Shown: positions 1 through 8,800 of the stretch, piece after piece
Position numbering within the stretch: the stretch's first letter is position 1
Layout: each line of letters begins with the position of its first letter
Source: Chitinophagaceae bacterium
Lineage (GTDB): Bacteria; Bacteroidota; Bacteroidia; Chitinophagales; Chitinophagaceae
Length of the DNA stretch: 12,391 nt
Direction of reading: 5' to 3'
NCBI GenBank assembly: GCA_025924755.1
Contig: JAICHT010000087.1
Span: 1-12,391, forward strand
The notes under the pieces: generated by a model
Database searches by the model: none
The model's input: the letters and a program-made list of their open reading frames with translations, nothing else
Told to the model about the DNA's origin: nothing
Made by a program: the position numbers and the translations under genes

Positions 1-126
1 ATAAGAAGTGGCACTGTAAAAATAATTACCGGCCATAGGGCTGTTGTCGAAAAAAACCTTATCATACAAAGGCTCCTGTGCTTTTATAGTATTGCACAGC
101 AAAATGAACCAGGCAAGCTTATACAT
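1..126 (-). CDS. Exported protein of unknown family, N-terminal fragment
   Basis: The 42 codons from an ATG at 126 stay open to the window edge, so the gene is cut off at its 3' end. The product begins MYKLAWFILLCNTIKAQ, a short signal peptide with a likely signal peptidase I site after the alanine of KAQ, then EPLYDKVFFDNSPMAGNYFYS. The start lies only 10 bases after the stop of the GH144 gene ending at 137, on the same strand, so it is almost certainly co-transcribed and part of the polysaccharide locus. I do not recognise the family from this fragment. In such loci the slot is usually filled by another hydrolase, a glycan-binding protein or a GH3 beta-glucosidase, but the visible residues do not decide this. 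Confidence is good that it is a real exported protein and low about its role. Confidence 0.75.
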   Translation of the reverse strand, partial: MYKLAWFILLCNTIKAQEPLYDKVFFDNSPMAGNYFYSATSY

Positions 127-136
127 AATAAGTTAT

Positions 137-1492
137 TTACTTGTTGAATGAAGGACTTGTAAAACCTAGTTTCTTTAATCCATTTTGCACTTCGGGGCAA
201 CTCATAAACAGTTTCCATAATAAGCCGCTGCGGTAGTTCTCGATCATTACGATCTCTGGTCCCTGGTCAATAGCAAGGTACGATTTGGCATACCAGTTTT
301 GTGTTTCATCAAAAGCATCCGTAAAGCCATATTCACCCCATATCTTATCACCAAGATCATAATAAAAATGCCTGAGTGCCTGCATCGAATATTCCGGTGT
401 ATAGGGGAAGGCCGATATAGCAGCCGTGGGTGTTATCACTCCTAAGTCATTAGTAGGTGTATGTGCATTATAACCCCATGGATTATCGCTGGCAGTTAAG
501 CCCCAGCAATTTGCGCCGTAGCCTTTAAAGTGCTTCGGATTTTCCAAACAGTAGGCATGATTAATTAAGGTGTGATTCTGGTTTTGCATCCAGTAATCCG
601 CATATTGATCTTTGAGTCCGTGCGGGTCCAGGCCTAAAAAAGAATAATGTGTAAAAAATAAAGGACCGCCATAGTCGAAGCCTAACGGTAATAGGTAACC
701 GTAGAATTTCTTGCCGTTTTTAAAGAAGTCGCTTTGCGCCCAACCGCGGTTATATACTGCGCTGCTTACCGGGTACCGTTCGGCAGATGCTGCCAGTACA
801 TAGGTAATCAACGTTTCGTTGTAGCCGCGTACCGGAAAGTTCATGCTCCAGTCGTTGTTTGGACTCCAGTGCCAATATAAAACCTCTTCGCCGCCTTTGG
901 TAAACCAGTTCCATTCTACATCATTCCATATCCAGTTTATTCTATTGCGCAATTCTGTTTCCACTTGGTTTGAGCCATTAAAATATTGCCGGGCACAAAG
1001 CAGTCCTTGCAGTAAGTAAGAGGTCTCCACCAGGTCAGCGCCATCATCTTTACGGCTAAAGCGTATGACCTTTCCCGTTGCCCCGTTCATCCAGTGTGGA
1101 AATGCACCATGAAAAGCATCGGCTTTCCATAAAAAAGAAACCATTATCAACAAACGCCTGGCTGCCGTATCCCGTGTAATCCAACCCCTGTTTGTGGCCA
1201 CAATAATGCTCATCATTCCAAAGCCGGTGCCGCCGGTGGTTACTACTTCATTGCCATAGTCAAAATCGGTATTGCTTCTTTCTCTTGCCATGCCGCTTAC
1301 CGGATGGGCAAAGTTCCAGAAGTAACGGAATGTCTGCTTTTGCACCACATCAAGCAAAGCCGAATCGGAAAGGTCTTTAAGGATACTTGTAGCCGCAATA
1401 CTATTGCTCTTGGCAACGGTCTTTTTCTTTTGTGCAAAAGCGGCATGGCAAAAGATCAGTAACAGAATGAGGAGTAAACTTCTATATTTCAT
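137..1492 (-). CDS. GH144-type beta-1,2-glucan hydrolase, soluble periplasmic form
   Basis: A 451-residue glucoamylase-like protein (PF10091/COG5368). Within this group, Bacteroidota proteins of this size and layout match glycoside hydrolase family GH144, an (alpha/alpha)6 barrel that cleaves beta-1,2-glucan, either endo or by releasing sophorose. Residues 1-20 are a signal peptide ending AFA before Q21. The cysteine at 15 is preceded by phenylalanine and is not a lipobox, so a soluble periplasmic or secreted enzyme is expected. The domain spans about 40-447. Conserved acidic sites are D149, D150, D153 and E156 in KDDGADLVETSY, E226 in YNETL, and D409/E413 in AIDQGPE. The D149/D153/E226 spacing resembles the D135/D139/E211 residues I recall for the Chitinophaga enzyme CpSGL. 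It has no GH94 or GT84 domain, so it is not a cyclic glucan synthase. It lies 50 bases after its paralog. The GH144 family is likely; endo versus exo action cannot be read from the sequence. Confidence 0.85.
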   Translation of the reverse strand: MKYRSLLLILLLIFCHAAFAQKKKTVAKSNSIAATSILKDLSDSALLDVVQKQTFRYFWNFAHPVSGMARERSNTDFDYGNEVVTTGGTGFGMMSIIVATNRGWITRDTAARRLLIMVSFLWKADAFHGAFPHWMNGATGKVIRFSRKDDGADLVETSYLLQGLLCARQYFNGSNQVETELRNRINWIWNDVEWNWFTKGGEEVLYWHWSPNNDWSMNFPVRGYNETLITYVLAASAERYPVSSAVYNRGWAQSDFFKNGKKFYGYLLPLGFDYGGPLFFTHYSFLGLDPHGLKDQYADYWMQNQNHTLINHAYCLENPKHFKGYGANCWGLTASDNPWGYNAHTPTNDLGVITPTAAISAFPYTPEYSMQALRHFYYDLGDKIWGEYGFTDAFDETQNWYAKSYLAIDQGPEIVMIENYRSGLLWKLFMSCPEVQNGLKKLGFTSPSFNK

Positions 1493-1542
1493 ATTGCGAT
1501 GGATCGTTTAATTAATTATTTAAAATACAATTACTCAGGCAA

Positions 1543-3213
1543 CTATAAATCAGGACTTTGAAAGCCAAGGTTTTTCATACCGCTTTTTATCTCCGGGCAA
1601 CTCATAAACAGCTTCCATAAAAGGCCACTTCGGTAGTTCTCGATCATTACTACCTCTGGTCCCTGGTCAATAGCCAAATAAGAATCGGCGAACCAGATAT
1701 TGGTTAAGTTGAATGCATCCGTAAAGCCATATTCACCCCATATCTTATCACCCAATGTATAGTAAAAAAAGTGAAGCGCATTCATAGATTCGTCAGGCGT
1801 GTAGGGCAGGGATGAAATAGCAGCAGTTGGCGTTATTACGCCGACATCATTATCAGGCGCATGGGCAGCATAACCGCTTACGTTGTCATCGCTTGCAGTA
1901 AGTCCCCAGCACACCGTACTATAACCGTTGTAGTTTTTTGGATTGGCTACGCAATAGTTATAATTGATCTTTGCATGTGCAGTCGTTTGCGTGGCATAGT
2001 TGGCATATGCATCGGAAAGATGGGTAGGATTGATGCCCATAAAAGAATAGTGTTCAAAAAATAACGGGCCACCCTGTGGCGGCCCTAACGGCAATTGTAC
2101 GCCATAATAAATATTGCCATTTTTGATAGCTCCATTTTTTGCCCAGCCATTATCATATACAATTTTGGGAATAGGATTGGTAGGAGCGGAAGCCGCCAGC
2201 ACATAGGTAATTAAGGCTTCGTTCCAACCCTGAACCGGCATATTCATATCCCAATAAAAGTTGGGGGACCAGTGCCAGTATAAAACGTTCTGTCCATTAT
2301 TCCTGAACCAACTCCACTCTACATTATTCCAAAGTGTATTGATATCTTTTCGTAAAGTTGCTTCCACAACATCAGCCGTATTAAAATATTGACGGGCACA
2401 TAGCAGGCCTTCCATCAGGTAAGAAGTCTCCACTAAATCCGCTCCATCATCTTTAGCGCTAAAGGGCACAGTAGTACCTGTGGCGCCATTGATCCAGTGC
2501 GCAAAAGCACCATGATAATGCGTGCAATTATTTTTTAAGAAAGCTACTAATTTAGTAAGCCGTGCCAGGCCATCTGACCGTGTAATAAAATTGCGGTTAA
2601 TAGCTGTGAGGATAGCCATCACTCCAAAGCCGGTACCGCCCGTAGTGCATATATCTCCGGATGAATTTCGTTCTCTTGCCATACCTGAAACCGGGTGGCC
2701 GAAATCCCAGAAGTACCTGAATGTTTGCTTTTGCACCAGGTCCAGTAAATCGTTATCAGACAAGCGTGTAAATTTATCAGTAGAATCAATGGCTGTGGTA
2801 AGCTTAATAGTTACCGGGTTGATAAGTTTGCCACCAGTTGCCGATACTAAATCCGGCGAGACAGCAACGACATAATTGGCAAGCCCCTTTAGCGGTTGTG
2901 CCGGTTGTATAGTAACTACACTATTGTTGTTTTCTAAGGATAGTGTAAAAGGTGTAGCTGTGTTGGTATTATCGGTAAATGAAAATTTTTGGTTGACATC
3001 CGCAGGCTGCACGGCTGCAGAGAACGAAAATTTAATGACCGGTGACGTATTTACACCGGTATAAGAAAGGCCTCCATTGTATTTACCATTTACCGTAAAA
3101 CTTAAGGTAAAAGAACCGGAGTTACTATCAGTGCTATCCTTTTTCTTGCAACCCGCAAAACAAGCTAAGTATAAAGAAAGAAGAAAACAAAACCGGATGC
3201 TTTTTACACGCAT
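1543..3213 (-). CDS. GH144-type beta-1,2-glucan hydrolase lipoprotein with Ig-like domain
   Basis: A 556-residue lipoprotein. Residues 1-21 form a signal peptide with lipobox FAGC, the lipidated cysteine is C22, and the following KKKDSTDS stretch is compatible with, though not a perfect match to, the surface-export signal of Bacteroidota lipoproteins. Residues about 33-142 look like a bacterial Ig-like domain of the SbsA/Big_5 type (beta-rich, with SPVIKFSFSAAV and the closing VTIKLTT). Residues about 150-553 are the PF10091/GH144 catalytic domain, roughly two-thirds identical by eye to its downstream neighbour. The same acidic residues are kept: D255, D256 and D259 in KDDGADLVETSY, E332 in WNEAL, and D516/E520 in AIDQGPE. 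Surface display of an endo-beta-1,2-glucanase that feeds SusCD is the natural reading, but this is inference. It is separated from the LamG gene by 129 bases containing a strong hairpin, so it may be expressed at a different level from susCD. Confidence 0.86.
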   Translation of the reverse strand: MRVKSIRFCFLLSLYLACFAGCKKKDSTDSNSGSFTLSFTVNGKYNGGLSYTGVNTSPVIKFSFSAAVQPADVNQKFSFTDNTNTATPFTLSLENNNSVVTIQPAQPLKGLANYVVAVSPDLVSATGGKLINPVTIKLTTAIDSTDKFTRLSDNDLLDLVQKQTFRYFWDFGHPVSGMARERNSSGDICTTGGTGFGVMAILTAINRNFITRSDGLARLTKLVAFLKNNCTHYHGAFAHWINGATGTTVPFSAKDDGADLVETSYLMEGLLCARQYFNTADVVEATLRKDINTLWNNVEWSWFRNNGQNVLYWHWSPNFYWDMNMPVQGWNEALITYVLAASAPTNPIPKIVYDNGWAKNGAIKNGNIYYGVQLPLGPPQGGPLFFEHYSFMGINPTHLSDAYANYATQTTAHAKINYNYCVANPKNYNGYSTVCWGLTASDDNVSGYAAHAPDNDVGVITPTAAISSLPYTPDESMNALHFFYYTLGDKIWGEYGFTDAFNLTNIWFADSYLAIDQGPEVVMIENYRSGLLWKLFMSCPEIKSGMKNLGFQSPDL

Positions 3214-3283
3214 ATTTTACATTTATAGCTATTTCCAATCAATATTATATTCAACTAAAGGCTTACGAACGATCGAATAATAA

Positions 3284-3324
3284 ATAAAGCTAAAGCTATA
3301 TAAATGATACAGCTTTAGCTTTAT
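3284..3324 (-). terminator. Hairpin with 14-base perfect arms, terminator or attenuator-like
   Basis: The arms at 3284-3297 and 3311-3324 are exact reverse complements (ATAAAGCTAAAGCT / AGCTTTAGCTTTAT) around a 13-base loop that can add three more pairs. On the minus strand the hairpin comes about 19 bases after the LamG stop and is followed by TTATTATT, as in an intrinsic terminator. The stem is A/T-rich, so it may be only a partial terminator or an RNA-processing site that lowers expression of the two hydrolase genes relative to susC-susD-LamG. Confidence 0.5.
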
Positions 3325-3336
3325 GGGTATATACCC
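3325..3336. repeat. Perfect 12-base palindrome GGGTATATACCC
   Basis: It directly abuts the right arm of the 3284-3324 hairpin and lies 6 bases from the end of the LamG gene. It could be a protein-binding site or extra RNA structure at the operon junction. With no loop, it is a weak RNA hairpin by itself. Function unknown. Confidence 0.45.
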
Positions 3337-3342
3337 GAATGC

Positions 3343-4242
3343 TTATTGACCTGCTACACCCAATTTATATAAGGCTTGTATATCCGCAGCGCCAAGGGCT
3401 GTGTTGTATACTCTTATTTCGTCAATATTACCCGTCATTGGCACCGTCCAGGTATCAGTGGTTAGTTCTTTCCCCGGTATATTATTATACCAGCCTCCAA
3501 TAATTACTTCGTTGGGTTTAGTGAGTTGAAAATAATTATCACCCCTGTTTTGATAGTCCGGTGCACCTATTTTTATACCGTTTGCCCATACCTGTATGGT
3601 ATTGGACGGATAATCGTACGTTAGCACCAAATGCACCCATTTGTTAGCCCCTATGGTAGGTGATTTGTAACTGTCTAACCAGGATGCATTCAGGTTATCC
3701 TGCGTACCGCCGTTGGCATCTGCAAAGTCCGGGTGAACCACCAGGTCGCTTGTATCGGAGGCGGGGTGCTGGCCGGTTTCCAGCAGAAAATTAATATTGC
3801 CCCAAAACTGTCCCGGACGGGCCAGTGTAAACGTAAGCGTAGGGGTGGAGCCATTATTTAAAATTTGCACCCACTCACTTACTGTAAAACTTTTTAGTGT
3901 GTCATTGAACGCTGGTATTTGCGTGGCATAATACAAATATCCACTGTTTAAGCCTAACGCTTTGCCCTTTACACCATTGCTTACATACGAGTCATTGGAA
4001 TGGGACGTGGGAGCAGTACCCGATTTGATTTCATTTTCATTGTCATCAAAATTCCAATACGCAATCAGGTTGGCGGTGGCTACCTGTCCGGAGCTATCGA
4101 AACCTTCAATCTTCCCGGTATAATCATTGGGCGATACGGACGGCAAATGGTTCGGATTATCCTTTGAGCAGGAAGTAAGCAGGCCGGAAAACAGAACGCT
4201 TGCTGAAAAAACAACTATGATCGATTTATAGGAATGATTCAT
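3343..4242 (-). CDS. LamG-domain lipoprotein, probable surface glycan-binding protein
   Basis: A 299-residue lipoprotein. The signal peptide ends in lipobox LTSC with lipidated C25, followed by SKDN. After a linker of about 30 residues, positions about 57-297 form a concanavalin A-like LamG/Laminin_G_3 jelly roll. It opens with LIAYWNFDDN (59-68), has the central KWVHLVLTYD strand, and closes with GNIDEIRVYNTAL and LYKLG, all typical of the fold. No catalytic signature of a glycosidase is visible. It sits 25 bases after susD, the slot normally held by SusE/SusF or SGBP-B proteins, so a role in holding the target glycan at the cell surface is inferred. It also resembles LamG lipoproteins found widely in Bacteroidota loci whose ligands are unknown. 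The domain call is firm; the ligand (beta-1,2-glucan) rests only on the neighbouring hydrolases. Confidence 0.85.
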   Translation of the reverse strand: MNHSYKSIIVVFSASVLFSGLLTSCSKDNPNHLPSVSPNDYTGKIEGFDSSGQVATANLIAYWNFDDNENEIKSGTAPTSHSNDSYVSNGVKGKALGLNSGYLYYATQIPAFNDTLKSFTVSEWVQILNNGSTPTLTFTLARPGQFWGNINFLLETGQHPASDTSDLVVHPDFADANGGTQDNLNASWLDSYKSPTIGANKWVHLVLTYDYPSNTIQVWANGIKIGAPDYQNRGDNYFQLTKPNEVIIGGWYNNIPGKELTTDTWTVPMTGNIDEIRVYNTALGAADIQALYKLGVAGQ

Positions 4243-4267
4243 AAAATAGTTTTTGATACTGAATTAA

Positions 4268-5797
4268 TTAATACCCCGGATTTTGTTTTAGCACCCCCTT
4301 CGATAGATCTATTTGCGTTTGCGGAATGGGAAGCAACTCATCGCGACCGGGAGTAAAGTTAGTTTTACCGGCCGCATGCAACACGTTAGCCGCTATTCCC
4401 CATCGCACCAGGTCAAAGAACCGTTCGTGCTCCATGGCTAATTCAATACGGCGTTCATGTTGTATAGCTGTCCGTAGTTCTCCCTGATCGGTAGTAGTAA
4501 CAGCAGGTAAGATAGCGTTATTGCCATTTCGTGCCCGGGCTCTCACCATTTCCAATTTGGAAAGTGCTGAGTCGGTGTTTGCAGCACCCCCTAATTCATT
4601 GGCCGCTTCGGCATACATCAGTAATACATCTGCATAGCGTAAGATCCGTATGTTCATCCACCATCCAAAACGGTCACCAACAGCAGCCCGTACCGTAGGA
4701 TTGGTATATACTTTCTCATTATAACGCGGGTTCGGCTCTACCGGGAAAACTTCTCCATATTTAGTAGGAGCCGTACTAGGCGCATATAATATAGTGCTGG
4801 CTTTTCTTGGATCTCCGGGTTCGTAAGCCGCATCCAGCTGGGCAGAAGGAACATTAAAGCCCCAGCCCAGGTCGTTCCAGTCTGTGCCTCTTACGCCTTG
4901 TACATTGGCATATTGAACGCCATACGAGTCTTCTTTATGGTTCGCATCGGCATATGCCTGAATTTCGAAAACCGATTCGCTGGAGTTTTCTCCATCTTCG
5001 GTAAATATTTTATCATACGGTGTATTTAAGTCATAAACACCGGAACCAATCACCACGTCAGCTGCTGCCATTGCCTGTCCCCATTTCTTTTGATAGAGGT
5101 ACACCTTGGCAAGCATGCCATTTGCAGCCCCGCTTGTGGCCCTGCCAATATATTTGACATCCCATTTTGCAGGCAGAATGGAGGCTGCATATTGCAGGTC
5201 TTGCTCAATAAAGGCATATACGGCTGCAGGAGCCGATTGGCTGATATTGGATTCACCTACATTGGTAAGTACGGTATCTACCAGCGGTATATTACCAAAA
5301 AGCCGAACCAGCATAAAATAGCTATAGCCCCGTAAAAACCTTGCTTCCGCTTTTGCCAGGTTTTTAGTAGGTTCGGGCGTATTGGCACTATCCCTGGCTA
5401 CCTGGTCCAGCACTACGTTGCACTTGGTGATAACTCCGTAATAGCCGGTCCATAAATCATTGGTTAAGCCATTAGTAGGCGTTACCGGAAAATTATCCAT
5501 TTCTATTTGTGCCGGAGCATCGGCTGCCGTACTGCCCTTATCGGCATCATCGCTTCTGATACTGACTGCGCCCACAAAACCAAAAACGGAAGTTTCCCAG
5601 GTACGCAATCCAGCGTAAGCTGCGAAAACATATTGATCGTATGGACCGCCGCCGGAAGGATAAGGATAGTTGTTGGTAGTATATTGGCCCAGTGGAATGC
5701 GGTTAAGAAAATCTTTTTTGCAACCTGCTAAAATTCCCCCAAGAAGCACTATGGAAAAACCTGCTATCAGAAGGAAGTTATTATTCATTCTTCGCAT
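4268..5797 (-). CDS. susD: SusD/RagB-family outer-membrane glycan-binding lipoprotein
   Basis: A 509-residue SusD-like protein, the surface lid of the SusC importer that binds oligosaccharide and delivers it to the channel. The signal peptide ends in lipobox LAGC with lipidated C26, followed by the classic KKDFLNRIPLG start of mature SusD proteins. Family landmarks are DLWTGYYGVITKCNVVLD near 114-131, AEARFLRGYSYFMLVRLFGNIPLV near 150-173 (TPR-like helices), ILRYADVLLMYAEAANELG in the C-terminal half, and ERRIELAMEHERFFDLVRWG near the end. Length is normal for the family. The start at 5797 is used, but a second ATG three codons in (5788) is equally possible because no Shine-Dalgarno sequence is visible. 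The gene follows susC after 17-19 A/T-rich bases and is surely in the same transcript. The glycan specificity is not readable from the sequence. Confidence 0.96.
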   Translation of the reverse strand: MRRMNNNFLLIAGFSIVLLGGILAGCKKDFLNRIPLGQYTTNNYPYPSGGGPYDQYVFAAYAGLRTWETSVFGFVGAVSIRSDDADKGSTAADAPAQIEMDNFPVTPTNGLTNDLWTGYYGVITKCNVVLDQVARDSANTPEPTKNLAKAEARFLRGYSYFMLVRLFGNIPLVDTVLTNVGESNISQSAPAAVYAFIEQDLQYAASILPAKWDVKYIGRATSGAANGMLAKVYLYQKKWGQAMAAADVVIGSGVYDLNTPYDKIFTEDGENSSESVFEIQAYADANHKEDSYGVQYANVQGVRGTDWNDLGWGFNVPSAQLDAAYEPGDPRKASTILYAPSTAPTKYGEVFPVEPNPRYNEKVYTNPTVRAAVGDRFGWWMNIRILRYADVLLMYAEAANELGGAANTDSALSKLEMVRARARNGNNAILPAVTTTDQGELRTAIQHERRIELAMEHERFFDLVRWGIAANVLHAAGKTNFTPGRDELLPIPQTQIDLSKGVLKQNPGY

Positions 5798-5816
5798 AAA
5801 ATTGTTTTTAAAGTTT

Positions 5817-8800
5817 TTAAAAGGTTACGTTTACGCCAAAGGAGTAAATAGCCGGTACCGGATAAACTCCATTATCAGCCCCCGCAGTTACCGGATCGCT
5901 TACAGGTACTTCAGGTGTATACCCGGTAGCATGCGTAAAGGTGGCCAGGTTTTGCCCGCTTATGTAAACCCGTAACATTTTAAAAGCACTGTTTTTTGAT
6001 CGGCTTGTATTAAAGGTATAGCCCAGCTGCAGGGTGCGGATGCGGAAATAATCACCCGGCTCTAACCAATAACTGGAAAACAGATAGTTGTTAGCACGGG
6101 TGTTGTCTAATATAGGTTCTACATTGGTAGTGCCGGCAGCTGTCCAGGCATTTAAGCGGTTAACCTCGTAATTAAGGGTGGCGAAAGTAGCGGTTCTACG
6201 TGCTACATAAATTTTGTTTCCTGCCACACCCTGCAGATCTACATTCAAATCAAAACCCCTATAACCCATTGCTATCGTACCGCCAAAATTATATTTTGGA
6301 AAAGGAGTGCCCAAGTAAGTACGGTCGTTCTGATCAATTTTGCCGTCGCCGTTTACATCTTTGTAAGAAATATCACCAGGTGCAGAAGAACTCATATGCG
6401 GTGTTTTATCCAGCTCGGCAGTAGTTTGATAAATACCGGTTTGTACATAACCGTAAAAATAACCGATCGAATAGCCGGACTGTGTGAGGTTAATGCCATT
6501 GGTTATCTGAAAATTGATATTGTTACCGATCGATTCTACTTTGTTGGTATTAACGCTGAAATTTCCGTTAACAGAATAACTAAAATCTGTTCCTACACGA
6601 TCTTTCCAACCTGCTGATATCTCCAGCCCTTTATTATCAATAGTTCCGAGGTTGGTAAAATAACCGGTATTTCCGGAAGCGCCGGGCAAGGTAATAGTGG
6701 TAAGAATATCATGTGTTTTCCGGTCATAAAAATCAACTTCCAGGTTTAATTTATTTTTTAAAGTATGCAGTTCAAAACCTGCATCTTTTCCTTCCACAGT
6801 CTCCCAGTGTAAATTAGGATCAGGTACATAAGCTGCTACTACCGATGTATAGATGTTGTTTCCGAAGATGCCCACGTTTGCGTTATTCAAAGCAGGGTAC
6901 GATAGGTAGTTGCCGATATTTAAACCATTACCCACTGTACCCCATGAAGCTTTTAGCTTCAGAAAGTCGGCCCAACTTACTCCTTTCATGAAATTTTCAT
7001 CAGTTAACACCCAGCCTACGCCCACGCTACCAAAATTGCCCCATTGCCTGGAGGGAGAAAATTTAGAGGTACCGTCTCTGCGGAACGTGACATTTAATAA
7101 ATAACGGTTTTGAAAAGCATAGTTTACCCTTCCGAGGTAAGAGATGGAAGCATCTTCTGAAGCGCCACCGCCAAAAGTACCCGGATTTGATTGCTGCGCC
7201 GTATTCAAATACCAGAAGATGGAATTCTTGGGTATGTTTAAGGAGGTGTCTGTTCTGTTACCGTTTGTAAATTCGTTATAATGGTATAGCGTACTGAAGC
7301 CTGCAAGTACCGTTAAATGATGGCCTCCTTTTAAGTTTTTATCAAAGGTTAAGGTGTGGTCCTGCTGGTAGGTTTTGTATAAGGTCTGCGATTGATTAAC
7401 ACTCGTATGCGCCAGGTTATTATAGCTGGTATCGGTAGTAGTAGCGCCTTCGCCAAAATTAATAAAATGAAAAGGCAGGCTACCATAGCCTCTTGTCTGG
7501 TTAAAACCAAGGTCGGTATAAAAGGTAGATTTCCAGGTAAAGCTTTTTAGAAATTTAATTTCGGCAAACACATTGCCTGTAACACGATAGCCGCTATTTA
7601 GCGTATTGCCATTCTCCAGGTCGATGGCGGCAACGGGGTTACCCACCTGCGCCCTTTGAAAAGAAGGCATGGAATAATACACGCCATCCCCCGCTTTAAC
7701 CGGAACAATAGGTGCCGCCCATAAAGCCCCGTTTTGTACACCGCCAACAGGCGGGTTTTGCTGCCAGTAAAATCCATTGATCTCGCCACCTAACCGGATA
7801 TTGTTGGTAATGTGAATTTCCTGGTTCAAACGGGCTATATACTTTTTGTAATTATCATACTTTAAGATTCCCTGCTGGTTGGAATATCCGATATTAAAAT
7901 AAGTGGTACTTTTTTCTGAGCTGTTGGCAACACTTAAGCTATTGTTGGAAATCAATGCGGTGCGGTATATCTGGTTCTGCCAGTCTGTATTAGCGGTGTA
8001 ATTAGTAAAGTCAAAAGGAGCGGCTCCAATATTTTGCAGTTGACGGGCAAATAAGGTTTTAAATCCTTCGGCGTCAACTACTTTCACTTTATTATTCAAC
8101 TTTTGTATGCCTACATTTGCCTGGAAGCTCACGGTGGTCTGGCCTCTTTTGGCCCGTTTGGTAGTTATAATTATTACGCCGTTGCCACCTTGTAAACCAT
8201 ATATGGCAATAGAAGACGGGTCTTTTAATACTTCTATACTTTCAATATCAGCCTGGTTCAAATAATCAATATTGGTTTGCAATATGCCATCCACTACATA
8301 TAAGGGATCGGCATTATTGGTAGAATTCACGCCCCGTATCCTAACGGTAGGAGACGCCCCGGCCTGTCCGGAGTTAACGATAGTAAGTCCGGCCACTTTT
8401 CCCTGCAGCGATGAAACGGGATTGACAGATGGCCTGTTGGCTACTTCGTCGCCGCTAATAACAGTAATGGACCCGGTAAGGTCTCTTTTCCGTTGGGTAC
8501 CATATCCTACAACTACTACCTGCTCAAGTGCTGTAACGGCACTGGTAGATAAGGTAATAGTAAGTGTCTGCTGATTGTTGATGGGTACTGTTCTGGAAGT
8601 AAAGCCCACATGTGATATGGTTAATGTTCCGTTAGCAGGAGCCGATAGGGTAAACTCGCCGTTGGTATTAGTAGCGGTGCCTGCATTAGTACCCCGTACC
8701 GCCACCGACACGCCGGATAATGCCTGGCCTGAATCGCTGATGACCTTGCCGGTTATAGTAATGTTTTGTGCATTGCTTTTTTGTGTAAAGCCGATCAGGG

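Noticed and set aside
137..3213. The two glucoamylase-like proteins as pieces of a cyclic beta-1,2-glucan synthase
   Set aside because: Both have export signals and a single complete PF10091 domain, with no GT84, GH94 or membrane segments. They are degradative, not synthetic.
2522..3280. Three plus-strand open frames (2522-2875, 2876-3064, 3077-3280)
   Set aside because: They lie mostly antisense to the GH144 lipoprotein gene, show no domain or signal features of their own, and the coding strand is fixed by strong homology on the minus strand.
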